Assembly (NCBI GenBank): GCA_035654135.1
Contig: DASRXN010000157.1
Span: 1-38,558, forward strand
Direction of reading: 5' to 3'
From: Fen-999 sp035654135
Lineage (GTDB): Bacteria; Pseudomonadota; Gammaproteobacteria; Burkholderiales; Rhodocyclaceae
DNA: 38,558 nucleotides
Shown: one piece after another, positions 24,967 to 33,456 of the stretch
How the letters are laid out: the number at the start of each line of letters is the position of its first letter
How positions within the stretch are numbered: the first letter of the stretch is position 1
Notes under the pieces: generated by a model
What the model was told of the DNA's origin: nothing
The model's input: the letters and a program-made list of their open reading frames with translations, nothing else
Databases searched by the model: none
Made by a program: the position numbers and the translations under genes

Positions 24967-25416
24967 ATGATTACAGCGCTGATCGATCTCATGGGCGCCT
25001 ACTACCAGGCCGGAAATCTGCCGCAGATGGCGGTCATTGCGCGCAGCATCCTGGCTTCAATTCCGGAGGACGTCGTTGCCCTGCAGTTTCTCGGCCTGGC
25101 GCTCTATCAGATGGGGCGCATCGAAGCTGCGCGCCACGTATTCAAGCGGGTTTGCACGAAGAGCAATGCGGTACTAACGAACGATCTGGTCACCACCGGG
25201 GAATCGGCGGCGACGACGATTCTTCGGCTGGCGAAGGCTCCAGCGTCCGGTCTCAGCGAAGCCTGGCAGCATATCGCACATGCCATGCACAGCCTAGGCT
25301 TCGGGAACGCGGCAACACAGGCCTACGAAACATCTTTGGCTGCCAAAGGGCTGGTTCTGCAGGGCGGTACTGCGACGGTAGCGGTATCGGGAAAGACGCA
25401 TCGCCGTGGGCGATGA
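24967..25416 (+). CDS. Small TPR-like protein of unknown function
   Basis: 149 residues, soluble. Two helix-turn-helix units look like tetratricopeptide repeats: about residues 5-35 (AYYQAGNLPQMAVIARSIL) and 38-65 (ALQFLGLALYQMGRIEAARHVF). A third less regular one, WQHIAHAMHSLGFGNAATQAYETSLAAKG, comes after a linker. Such repeats usually bind another protein; no enzyme motif is present. The start at ATG 24967 has AGGAGA six bases upstream. It converges on the MoaD-like gene with a 4-base gap. I do not recognise an established family. Confidence 0.72.
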   Translation: MITALIDLMGAYYQAGNLPQMAVIARSILASIPEDVVALQFLGLALYQMGRIEAARHVFKRVCTKSNAVLTNDLVTTGESAATTILRLAKAPASGLSEAWQHIAHAMHSLGFGNAATQAYETSLAAKGLVLQGGTATVAVSGKTHRRGR

Positions 25417-25420
25417 GTGG

Positions 25421-25675
25421 CTAGCCTCCCGCGATCGGCGGCCAGATGGCGAGGGTTTCGCCGTCCTTGAGTGCCCGCTCCGTGCGCTCGGTGGGTGGCA
25501 CGAAGTTGCCGTCGATCAGCACCAGGTGACAGGACTTTAGCGGCAGGCCAAAGCGCTCGATGACCTGGACGATGGTGGTGTCCTCGTCCAGACTTAGTGT
25601 CAGCGTGTTGTCCTTTCTCGCTTCCAGCGGCAGGTAGTCCTGCAGCATGGCGAATAGCTTGAAGGTTACCTTCAC
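25421..25675 (-). CDS. MoaD/ThiS-family ubiquitin-like sulfur carrier, aor-linked
   Basis: 84 residues from a GTG at 25675, with a beta-grasp pattern and the obligatory C-terminal Gly-Gly (PPIAGG) that is adenylated and thiocarboxylated. GTG is chosen because GGAGGGG lies eight bases upstream and the protein then begins KVTFKLFAML as MoaD proteins do; an ATG at 25702 overlapping the aorC stop is the alternative (93 residues). MoaD-like genes travel with tungsten aldehyde oxidoreductases and are thought to supply sulfur for the metal-binding pterin. It is the last gene of the aor operon. Confidence 0.87.
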   Translation of the reverse strand: MKVTFKLFAMLQDYLPLEARKDNTLTLSLDEDTTIVQVIERFGLPLKSCHLVLIDGNFVPPTERTERALKDGETLAIWPPIAGG

Positions 25676-25698
25676 GAGGGAGGCCCCTCCGGTAGCCG

Positions 25699-26952
25699 TC
25701 ATGCCGCCTTCTGCGCGGCGGCGAGATAGGCCGCCATGAAGCCGGTCGGATCGGCCAGCAGGCGATCCTTCCAGGCGCCGAGCCGCGCGCGGGTCTGGAT
25801 CAGGCCGCGCAGGACGCCGACGTGCTCGGTCCAGCCGATGCTGGTGGCGCCGATCAGGACGTCATCCTTGAACTGCAGCGACAGATAACGGTGATTGCCT
25901 TCGTCGACCAGTTCAACGCCCATGCCGCCGTCCTTCTTCTCCGCGCCCCACCACTGGCCAAAGGAGGACGAGATCAGGCCCAGCGTATCTAGCACATTGA
26001 TGGCGAGGCTGCCTTGCGAGACTGACGCATCACCGGCCATGTTGTGGGCAGCGATGCGTGCCTGGTCGGCTGCGTTGGGCTGGATCGCATTTACCTCCGG
26101 CTGGCCGGAGTGGAAGCCGATGGCTTCAGTGACGTCGCCGGCGGCATAGATGTCGGGTACCGACGTCTGCATCCGGTTGTCAACGCGGATGCCGCGCCCC
26201 ATGTCGATGCCGCTGCCGGCGAGGAAACCAATGTTGGGCCGCACGCCGGCGGCGCAGATGACCAGGTCGGCAGCCAGCGTGGTGCCATCGCTGACTTTCA
26301 CGGCGAGTTCATTGCCCTTCGCCTCGATGGCGGTGATCGCCGCATTGACATGCACTGCGACGCCCTGCTTCTCGACCCAGCGCCGGATCATGCCGCCGGC
26401 CTTCTCCGTCATCATGCGCGGCACCATGCGGTCACCCATTTCGACCACGGTCAGCTTGACACCACGCGCGGCGAGCGCCTCCATGATGATGCAGCCGATG
26501 AAGCCGGCGCCGAGTTGCAGCACGCGGCTGCCGGGAATCGCCTTGGCGGCGATGTCGCGCGCGTCGTCGAGCGTCCAGCAGGTATGCACGTTGGGCAGAT
26601 CGATGCCGGGCACGTCCGGCCGGATGGGATGCGAGCCGGTGGCGATCAGCAGCTTGTCATAGGCGAGGCGTTTGCCGTCGGCGAAGTCGATGTGTTTTGC
26701 CCCTGGATCGACGCGCGCGACGCGGCCCTGGACGAGATGGATGTTGCGCTTCGCGTAGTGGTCGCTTTCCTTGCGCAGGTGCGTACCTTCGATGGCGATG
26801 TTGCCTTGCAGGAAATAGGGGATCGCCATGCGCGAATAGGGCGGCTCCGCCTCGTCGCCGATTAGGGCGATCTCGGCCTGCGGTTGCAGGCGGCGCAGGG
26901 TTTCAGCGGCGACCAGGCCGGTGGGGCCATTGCCGATGATGATGTGCTTCAT
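25699..26952 (-). CDS. aorC: FAD/NAD(P)-binding subunit of aldehyde oxidoreductase, AorC-like
   Basis: 417 residues, a pyridine-nucleotide-disulfide-oxidoreductase-fold flavoprotein. The FAD-binding glycine loop is GNGPTG at residues 7-12, the NAD-binding loop is LQLGAGFIG in the middle, and the second FAD motif is DIYAAGDV near residue 278. In the Aromatoleum-type enzyme the FAD subunit exchanges electrons with NAD+ on behalf of AorA/AorB. The ATG at 26952 has AGGAG about seven bases upstream. A 62-base gap with a stable hairpin separates it from aorB, the widest gap in the operon. Confidence 0.88.
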   Translation of the reverse strand: MKHIIIGNGPTGLVAAETLRRLQPQAEIALIGDEAEPPYSRMAIPYFLQGNIAIEGTHLRKESDHYAKRNIHLVQGRVARVDPGAKHIDFADGKRLAYDKLLIATGSHPIRPDVPGIDLPNVHTCWTLDDARDIAAKAIPGSRVLQLGAGFIGCIIMEALAARGVKLTVVEMGDRMVPRMMTEKAGGMIRRWVEKQGVAVHVNAAITAIEAKGNELAVKVSDGTTLAADLVICAAGVRPNIGFLAGSGIDMGRGIRVDNRMQTSVPDIYAAGDVTEAIGFHSGQPEVNAIQPNAADQARIAAHNMAGDASVSQGSLAINVLDTLGLISSSFGQWWGAEKKDGGMGVELVDEGNHRYLSLQFKDDVLIGATSIGWTEHVGVLRGLIQTRARLGAWKDRLLADPTGFMAAYLAAAQKAA

Positions 26953-26974
26953 GTTCTCGCTCCTCAGACAAGAA

Positions 26975-26997
26975 GGGGACCGGCGCAGCCGGTCCCC
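26975..26997 (-). terminator. Intercistronic hairpin between aorB and aorC
   Basis: Arms GGGGACCGGC (26975-26984) and GCCGGTCCCC (26988-26997) pair perfectly over 10 bp with a 3-base loop. On the minus strand the hairpin is followed by TTCTTGT, a weak T-tract, 17 bases after the aorB stop. It looks like a partial terminator or mRNA-stabilising structure inside the operon, so that aorAB transcripts exceed aorC transcripts. Confidence 0.65.
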
Positions 26998-27014
26998 CAT
27001 GCTTGCTTGCCGAA

Positions 27015-28862
27015 CTACAGTCCCAGACGACCGAGCGTGTCCTTGGTCGGCACGCCGTTGGCGTCCCAGCCGCGGACCTTGTAGTACTCCGGCCGCATCT
27101 TGTCGATACCGTTGACCAGGCCCTTGGCCGGACCGACCTTGGCCGGCTCGGTCTTCAGCCGCGGCGGCAAGTCGTCGTCCTTGGCGGTGAAGCCGGCGGC
27201 GAGGTTGAACTGGCGCTCCATGTTCCAGATGCGTTCGCCCACTTCGTTCAACTTGTCCATGGTCCAGTTGCCTTCGCAGGCGGCGTCGATCTGCGGCTGG
27301 ATGTCGGCCAGCGACCAGGCGAACGAGGTGAAGATGCACAGGCCGGCGGAATCGAACACCGCCGTGGCGTCCTGGAAGGCCTTGACCAGATCGGCCTTGC
27401 CGTCGGTGACCAGCGGATCGGTCTTGACCGGGATGCCCAGCACTTCCGAGGCCACGGTGTAGCTGCGCAGGTGGCAGGCGCCGCGGTTGGAGGTGGCATA
27501 GGTGAGGCCCATGCCCTGGATGCCGCGTGAATCGTAGGCCGGGAACTCCTGCTTCTTCACCGACATCGACAGTTCGGGTCTTCCGTATTTGGCGCACATG
27601 CGCGCCGAACCCTGGCCGAGTTCCTTGCCGAAGCCTTCGCCCTTGGCGGTCATTTGCGCCAGCTCACACAGGGCCTTGGCCGAGCCGAAGGGCGCATCCA
27701 TGCCGATCTGGTCCTTCTTCAGGATGCCGAGTTCATAGAGCTCCATCGCCGCGCCGACGGTAGCGCCAAAGGAGATCGGGTCCATGCCGTCCTCGTTGCA
27801 GATCAGGTTGGCAAACTGCAACGCTTCGAGGTCGCCGACGCCGTTGGCGGCGCCCAGTGCCCAGGCGGCTTCATATTCGAGACCGCCGCTGGCGCCCCAG
27901 TACTCGGGCTTGTTCACCACGCTGAAGTGGGTCTCGTCGATCTTCGCTACGCGGCCACAGGCGATGGTGCAGCCGAAGCAGGCGGCGTTGGTGACGAGGT
28001 GCGACTTGCCGTCGGTCGGGCGCTTCTCGGCCATCGCCTCGGCGGAGATCTTGCGCGCCTCCTCGAACTGCACGTCGCGATGGTTGCGGGTCGGCAGCGC
28101 ACCCATTTCGTTGATGACGTTCATCAACACCTGGGTGCCGTAGGTAGGCAGTCCCTGTCCAGTGACGGCGTTTTCCTTGAGGACTTTCTTGCCGGCGGCG
28201 GTCGCGGCCATGAATGCCTTCGGGTCCTTGACGCCGGCGTTGCCCAGCGTGCCGCGAATCGCAACGGCCTTGAGGTTCTTCGAACCCATGACGGTGCCAA
28301 CGCCGGAGCGGCCGGCGGCGCGATGCAGATCGTTAATCACGCATGCATAGAGCACGCCGTTCTCGCCGGCGCGGCCGATGCTGGCAACGCGGACTTGCGG
28401 GTCCTGATGCGCCTTCTTGATCGTTTCTTCGGTGTGCCAGGTGGTCGTGCCCCAGAGATGGCTGGCGTCGCGCAGCTCGGCCTTGTCGTTCTCGATCCAG
28501 AGATAGACGGGTTTCGGGCTCTTGCCTTCGAAGATGATCATGTCCCAGCCGGCGAACTTCATCTCGGCGCCGAAGAAGCCGCCCGAGTTCGAACAGGCGA
28601 TGGCGCCGGTCAGCGGGCCCTTGGTTACCACTGAATAACGTCCGCCGGTCGAGGCGCAGGTGCCGGTCAGCGGGCCGGTGGTCATGATCAGCTTGTTGGC
28701 GGGCGACAGTGGATCGACCTTGGGATCGACCTCGCTGACGAAGTACTTGGTCGCCAGGCCGCGCTGGCCAAGGTATTGCTGCGCCCACTCCATGTTGAGG
28801 GGCTCTGCCTTGCACGTGCCCTTGGTCAGGTCAACGCGCAGGATTTTACGGGTCCATGCCAT
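27015..28862 (-). CDS. aorB: Tungsten-dependent aldehyde:ferredoxin oxidoreductase catalytic subunit AorB
   Basis: 615 residues, normal for AOR. It oxidises aldehydes to carboxylic acids (and can run in reverse with low-potential donors) at a tungsten bis-pterin site. The [4Fe-4S] ligands are C295, C298, C302 (ACFGCTIACG) and C509 in DSAGLC, the family's signature end motif. N-terminal blocks such as TTGPLTGTCASTGGRY and GRSGVGTVMGSKNLKA are pterin-site sequences. The ATG at 28862 has GAAGGAGAG upstream and follows aorA by 17 bases. Order aorA-aorB-aorC matches the multisubunit betaproteobacterial enzyme, in which AorAB units form electron-conducting filaments on AorC. Confidence 0.95.
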   Translation of the reverse strand: MAWTRKILRVDLTKGTCKAEPLNMEWAQQYLGQRGLATKYFVSEVDPKVDPLSPANKLIMTTGPLTGTCASTGGRYSVVTKGPLTGAIACSNSGGFFGAEMKFAGWDMIIFEGKSPKPVYLWIENDKAELRDASHLWGTTTWHTEETIKKAHQDPQVRVASIGRAGENGVLYACVINDLHRAAGRSGVGTVMGSKNLKAVAIRGTLGNAGVKDPKAFMAATAAGKKVLKENAVTGQGLPTYGTQVLMNVINEMGALPTRNHRDVQFEEARKISAEAMAEKRPTDGKSHLVTNAACFGCTIACGRVAKIDETHFSVVNKPEYWGASGGLEYEAAWALGAANGVGDLEALQFANLICNEDGMDPISFGATVGAAMELYELGILKKDQIGMDAPFGSAKALCELAQMTAKGEGFGKELGQGSARMCAKYGRPELSMSVKKQEFPAYDSRGIQGMGLTYATSNRGACHLRSYTVASEVLGIPVKTDPLVTDGKADLVKAFQDATAVFDSAGLCIFTSFAWSLADIQPQIDAACEGNWTMDKLNEVGERIWNMERQFNLAAGFTAKDDDLPPRLKTEPAKVGPAKGLVNGIDKMRPEYYKVRGWDANGVPTKDTLGRLGL

Positions 28863-28879
28863 GATGTTCTCTCCTTCGA

Positions 28880-29359
28880 TCAGGCGCTGGCGCGCGCGGC
28901 GTTGTCGGTCTTGCCGGCCCAGGCGCGCATCTTGTCGAGGCCCGTCCAGTCGGCGTCGATATAGGTGATGGCGCCGGTCGGGCAGGCTTCGGCGCAGGCC
29001 GGATTGCCGCCGCAGAGGTCGCACTTCTGCACCTTGCCGCTGTCGGCGACGTAATTGACGGTGCCGAACGGGCATGCGATGGTGCAGACCTTGCAGCCGA
29101 CGCAGATCGCTTCGTTCACCACCTTGGCACCCGTCGCAAGGTCGACGCGGATGGCATCGACCGGACAGGCGTGCATGCACCATGCTTCTGCGCACTGCGT
29201 GCAGGTGTAGGGCACCTTGCGGCCTTCGTGCTCGAAGTTGAATACCTTGATGCGGGACTTGGCGGGATTGAAGAGGCCGTAGTTTTCAAAGGAACACGCC
29301 ATTTCGCACTGCAGGCAGCCGGTGCATTTGTTGGCGTCGATGTACAGCGACTTGTGCAT
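28880..29359 (-). CDS. aorA: Ferredoxin-like electron-transfer subunit AorA (four [4Fe-4S])
   Basis: 159 residues with sixteen cluster cysteines in the four-cluster pattern: CTGCLQCEMAC, CTQCAEAWCMHACP, CVGCKVCTIACP and CDLCGGNPACAEACP. There is no signal peptide, so it is cytoplasmic, unlike the related DsrO/HybA-type protein at 19659-20750. It links AorB to AorC and in the known enzyme builds the conducting spine. The ATG at 29359 is selected for the AGGAG upstream; the longer frame adds 22 residues without similarity. It is the first gene of the operon. Confidence 0.93.
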   Translation of the reverse strand: MHKSLYIDANKCTGCLQCEMACSFENYGLFNPAKSRIKVFNFEHEGRKVPYTCTQCAEAWCMHACPVDAIRVDLATGAKVVNEAICVGCKVCTIACPFGTVNYVADSGKVQKCDLCGGNPACAEACPTGAITYIDADWTGLDKMRAWAGKTDNAARASA

Positions 29360-29430
29360 ATCGAACTCCTCGGGTGGATTTGTTGTTCTGCCGACACCTC
29401 GACGAATCAGATGCCGGATATGCACAAGCT

Positions 29431-29460
29431 AGCATATTGAGCCGCCGGCATCAATATGCT
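29431..29460 (-). promoter_or_regulatory. Perfect inverted repeat upstream of aorA, candidate operator
   Basis: Arms AGCATATTGA (29431-29440) and TCAATATGCT (29451-29460) are exact reverse complements separated by 10 bases, so their centres are two helical turns apart. This geometry suits a dimeric regulator. The 12-base sequence GCTAGCATATTG at 29428-29439 recurs, as its reverse complement, upstream of the acetate-kinase fusion gene at 33471-33482. No typical -35/-10 pair stands out nearby. Confidence 0.6.
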
Positions 29461-29492
29461 GTATCGCCCCATTAACAATAACTAGGATAGGG

Positions 29493-29855
29493 TCATCGCT
29501 GACGGCCAACGAGGATGGCATGGCGGAAGCGTGCCGGGGCGTGAGCGAAGATGGCCGAACCGGCAACGACGAACCAGAAGAGGGCCAGGCGCGACGATGC
29601 GTCCACCGCCATCCAGCCGACGAGAACAAGTTTCGCCAGCACGGACAGTCCTGATGCTTCGCGCAAATGATCAGGTTTGCTCCACGTATCCATCGCCAGC
29701 ATCGCAAGGCCGGTTACCCCGACAGCGATCACGGCCTGGTCGGCGGCAACCGGGGCGCCCAGCAGCCCGGCGCCGAATAGGATGACGGCCACCAAGTGCA
29801 GGCCGCGCAGGGCTACGTTGAGCCAGCGCTGCCCGGGAAAATTTCTTCGGTCCAT
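29493..29855 (-). CDS. Small four-helix membrane protein, unknown function
   Basis: 120 residues with four hydrophobic segments: LNVALRGLHLVAVILFGAG, AVIAVGVTGLAMLAMDTW, LSVLAKLVLVGWMAVDAS and LALFWFVVAGSAIFAH. I do not recognise a characterised family. The ATG at 29855 is preferred because the frame before it overlaps the region behind pyruvate carboxylase and has no hydrophobic pattern. It follows pyruvate carboxylase by 55 bases on the same strand and may be read from that transcript. Confidence 0.72.
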   Translation of the reverse strand: MDRRNFPGQRWLNVALRGLHLVAVILFGAGLLGAPVAADQAVIAVGVTGLAMLAMDTWSKPDHLREASGLSVLAKLVLVGWMAVDASSRLALFWFVVAGSAIFAHAPARFRHAILVGRQR

Positions 29856-29910
29856 GATCGAAACTCGCCTGTCGAAATCGGCTTGCGCCTTTCTGCCATG
29901 CGTGGTCCGC

Positions 29911-32900
29911 CTAACCGAGCTCGACCAGCAGGTCCTTCGGCTCGACCCGGTCGCCGGGCGATACCAGCACCTTGATGACCGTGGCATCGCGCTCGGCGGT
30001 GACGGCGGTTTCCATCTTCATCGCCTCGATCGAGATCAGCGGGCTGCCGCGACTGACTTTCTGGCCAGCTTTGACCGACACCGTCGCCACCGCTCCGGGC
30101 ATGGGCGCGGCAACGTGGTTCGGGTTGCCTTCCTCGGCCTTGGCATGAGTCTTCTTCGTCGCCAGGCCGGCCTTCTCGATGTGCGTCGGGCGCGGCTGGC
30201 CGTTGAGTTCGAAGAAGAGATGCGCGACGCCTTCCCCGTCGTCGTCCTGGCGGCCGGTGAGCTGGATCACCAGCGTCTTGCCGGGGTCGATGTCGACAGC
30301 GACTTCTTCCTTCTCGTGCAGGCCGTAGAAGAAGACCGGTGTCGGCAGCGCCGAGATGTTGCCGTAATGGCGGTGGTGCTCGGCATATTCGGTGAAGACC
30401 TTCGGGTACATCAGGTAGGACGCCAGATCGTTGTCGTCGATCTGCCGGCCGGCGGCCTTCTCGGCGGCAGTGCGCGTCGCTTCGAGGTCGACGTCGGGCA
30501 GATGGGCGCCGACCCGTCCCACCACAGCTGACTTTCCCTTGAGGATCTTCTTCTGCAAGGCTGGCGGGAAGCCATCGGCCGGGTAGCCCATCTCGCCGCG
30601 GAACATCGAGACGACGGAGTCGGGGAAGGAGACTTCCTTGTCCGGATCCGCAACTTCAGCCGGCGTCAGGCCGTTGGCGACCATGAACAGCGCCATGTCG
30701 CCGACCACTTTCGACGACGGCGTCACTTTGACAATGTCGCCGAACAGTTGATTGACGTCGGCGTAGGCCTGTGCCACGTCCGACCAACGGGCGTCGAGGC
30801 CCATCGAGCGGGCCTGCTCGCGCAGGTTGGTGTATTGGCCGCCGGGCATCTCGTGGCGATAAACGTCGGAGGTGCCGGCGCGGATCTCGGCCTCGAATGG
30901 CGCGTAGTAGTGGCGCACGCCTTCCCAGTAGCGGGCGAAGGGCTGGATGTCGCGATGGGTGAAAGCCGGTGCGCGCCCGGTGTTCTCCAGCGCGGCGAGG
31001 ATGGCGCCCATGCTTGGCTGCGAAGTGAGGCCGCTCATCGAGTCCATCGCCGCGTCGACTGCGTCCACGCCGGCCTCGATTGCCGCCAGCACCGAGGCGA
31101 CGCTGCCGCCGCTGGTGTCGTGGGTGTGCAGGTGGATGGGCAGGCCGACTTCATCGCGCAGGGCCTTGACCAGCGCGCGCGCCGCCGGCGGCCGGCAGAC
31201 ACCCGCCATGTCCTTGATGCCGATGATATGGGCGCCAGCCTTCTCCAGCTGCTTCGCCATGTCGACGTAGTACTTGAGGTTGTACTTCGGCCGCGACGCA
31301 TCGAACAGGTCACCGGTGTAGCAGATCGCCGCTTCGCAGATCGCGCCGTTCTCGACCACCGCGTCCATGGCCACGCGCATGTTCTCGACCCAATTGAGAG
31401 AGTCGAAAACGCGGAAGATGTCCATGCCGTTTTCCGCAGCCCGCTTGACGAAGTAGCGCACCACGTTGTCGGCATAGTTGGTGTAGCCGACCGCATTGGA
31501 GGCGCGCAGCAGCATCTGGAACAGGATGTTGGGCGTCGCCTCGCGCAGCTTTGCCAGCCGTTCCCAAGGGTCCTCCTTGAGGAAGCGCATGGCAACGTCG
31601 AAGGTGGCGCCGCCCCAGCATTCCATCGAGAAGAGTTGCGGCAGCAGACGTGCGTAGTGCGGCGCGATGGCGACCATGTCGGCGGTGCGCATGCGCGTCG
31701 CGAACAGCGACTGGTGTGCGTCGCGCATGGTGGTGTCGGTGACCAGCACCTGCTTCTGCGCGCGCATCCACTCGGCGAACTTCTTTGCGCCGAGCTGCTT
31801 GAATCGGTCGCGGCTGCCAGCAGGCGGTTCGCTGACCAGATCAACCTTCGGCTTGAGGGCCATCGGCAGCGGCTGATGCGGCATCGACCGGCCCTTCATC
31901 TCCGGGTTACCGTTGACCTCGACGTCGCCGATGAACTTGAGCAGCCTTGTCGCGCGGTCGCGGTGCTTCTTGAAGGTAAACAGTTCCGGCGTGGTGTCGA
32001 TGAAGCGCGTCGTGCATTCGCCGCTCTTGAACGCCGGATGCAGGATGATGTTCTCGAGGAAAGTCAGGTTCGACGACACGCCGCGCACGCGGAACTCGCG
32101 CAGCGCACGGTTCATGCGGCGGATCGCCTCTTCGGGATCGTGGCCCTTGGCCGTCACCTTGACCAGCAGTGAGTCGTAGAAGGGCGTGATCACCGCGCCG
32201 GTGTAGGCGGTGCCGGCGTCTAGGCGGATGCCGGCACCCGAAGCACTGCGGTAGGCGGTGAGCTTGCCGTAGTCGGGCGTGAAGTTCTTCTCCGGGTCCT
32301 CGGTGGTGACGCGGCATTGCAGTGCGTGGCCCTGCAGGCGAATGTCCGCCTGCGCCGGCAGGTAGGAATCGCCGGCGCCAATCTTCGCACCTTCGGTGAC
32401 GCGGATCTGCGCCTTGACGATGTCGAGCCCGGTGACTTCCTCGGTGACCGTGTGCTCGACCTGGATGCGCGGATTGACCTCGATGAAGTAGAACTTGCCA
32501 GAGTCGGCATCCATCAGGAACTCGACCGTGCCGGCGTGCGTGTAATCGACACCGCGCGCCAGCTTCAGCGCCGACTGGCAGAGCGACTCGCGCTGTTCTG
32601 ATGTCAGGTAGGGCGCGGGTGCGCGTTCCACGACCTTCTGGTTGCGCCGCTGCACCGAGCAGTCGCGCTCGAACAGATGCACCAGGTTACCGTGCGTGTC
32701 GCCGAGCACCTGCACCTCGACGTGGCGGGCGCGCACGACCATCTTCTCCAGATAGACCTCGTCGTTGCCGAAGGCCGCGGCCGCCTCGCGGCGCGCCACT
32801 TCGATGGCGGGCGCGAGTTCGGCCTCGTTGTTGATGGCGCGCATGCCGCGGCCGCCGCCGCCCCAGCTGGCTTTCAGCATCAGCGGATAGCCGATTCTCG

Positions 32901-33360
32901 CCGCCTGCCTGCGACATTCCTCGATATCGTCCGGCAGGGCGCCTGTGGCCGGCACCACCGGCACACCGACCCGCTCGGCCAGCGCGCGCGCAGCGACCTT
33001 GTTGCCCAGTTCGCGCATCACCTCCGGCTTCGGGCCGATGAAAGCGATGCCCGACTTGGCGCAGGCATCGGCGAAATCGGGGTTCTCGGACAAGAAGCCG
33101 TAGCCTGGGTGGATGGCGTCCACTCTCGCCAGTCTGGCGACGCGGATGATGTCATCGATGTCCAGATAGGCCTGGATCGGCTTCCTGCCTTCGCCGACCA
33201 GATAGCTTTCATCCGCCTTTGAGCGGTGCAGCGCGAAGCGGTCTTCGTTCGAGTAGATGCCGACGGTGCGGATGCCTAGTTCGCTGGCCGCGCGCATGAC
33301 GCGGATGGCGATTTCGGATCGGTTGGCGACGAGGATGCTGCGGATGTGCTTGATGCTCAT
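29911..33360 (-). CDS. pyc: Pyruvate carboxylase, single-chain
   Basis: 1149 residues, the length of the single-chain alpha4 enzyme. It converts pyruvate, bicarbonate and ATP to oxaloacetate. Domains in order: biotin carboxylase about 1-455 (glycine-rich ATP loop KASWGGGGRGMRA), carboxyltransferase about 530-800 (TTMRDAHQSLFATRMRT; metal-site HTHDTSGG), and biotin carrier at the C-terminus with the biotin lysine K1115 in EAMKMET. The ATG at 33360 gives MSIKHIRSILVANR, the standard N-terminus; an upstream in-frame ATG would add 21 residues without similarity. It is divergent from the Ack/PduL fusion, and both affect the pyruvate/acetyl-CoA node. Confidence 0.96.
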   Translation of the reverse strand: MSIKHIRSILVANRSEIAIRVMRAASELGIRTVGIYSNEDRFALHRSKADESYLVGEGRKPIQAYLDIDDIIRVARLARVDAIHPGYGFLSENPDFADACAKSGIAFIGPKPEVMRELGNKVAARALAERVGVPVVPATGALPDDIEECRRQAARIGYPLMLKASWGGGGRGMRAINNEAELAPAIEVARREAAAAFGNDEVYLEKMVVRARHVEVQVLGDTHGNLVHLFERDCSVQRRNQKVVERAPAPYLTSEQRESLCQSALKLARGVDYTHAGTVEFLMDADSGKFYFIEVNPRIQVEHTVTEEVTGLDIVKAQIRVTEGAKIGAGDSYLPAQADIRLQGHALQCRVTTEDPEKNFTPDYGKLTAYRSASGAGIRLDAGTAYTGAVITPFYDSLLVKVTAKGHDPEEAIRRMNRALREFRVRGVSSNLTFLENIILHPAFKSGECTTRFIDTTPELFTFKKHRDRATRLLKFIGDVEVNGNPEMKGRSMPHQPLPMALKPKVDLVSEPPAGSRDRFKQLGAKKFAEWMRAQKQVLVTDTTMRDAHQSLFATRMRTADMVAIAPHYARLLPQLFSMECWGGATFDVAMRFLKEDPWERLAKLREATPNILFQMLLRASNAVGYTNYADNVVRYFVKRAAENGMDIFRVFDSLNWVENMRVAMDAVVENGAICEAAICYTGDLFDASRPKYNLKYYVDMAKQLEKAGAHIIGIKDMAGVCRPPAARALVKALRDEVGLPIHLHTHDTSGGSVASVLAAIEAGVDAVDAAMDSMSGLTSQPSMGAILAALENTGRAPAFTHRDIQPFARYWEGVRHYYAPFEAEIRAGTSDVYRHEMPGGQYTNLREQARSMGLDARWSDVAQAYADVNQLFGDIVKVTPSSKVVGDMALFMVANGLTPAEVADPDKEVSFPDSVVSMFRGEMGYPADGFPPALQKKILKGKSAVVGRVGAHLPDVDLEATRTAAEKAAGRQIDDNDLASYLMYPKVFTEYAEHHRHYGNISALPTPVFFYGLHEKEEVAVDIDPGKTLVIQLTGRQDDDGEGVAHLFFELNGQPRPTHIEKAGLATKKTHAKAEEGNPNHVAAPMPGAVATVSVKAGQKVSRGSPLISIEAMKMETAVTAERDATVIKVLVSPGDRVEPKDLLVELG

Positions 33361-33456
33361 GGTGGTCGGCCCATTATCCGTTTGCGTTGCAGCAATTTTG
33401 CCCGAAAGAACGATCATGGTCACATGAAAGGGATTTATCGTCCGCTTGATTCCATT

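Noticed and set aside
29431..29460. Inverted repeat as an intrinsic terminator of the pyc transcript
   Set aside because: Arms are AT-rich, the spacer is 10 bases and no T-run follows; the shared 12-mer fits an operator better.
30748..32172. 474-residue open frame antisense to pyruvate carboxylase
   Set aside because: Same shadow effect; low-complexity Arg/His composition and no start signal.
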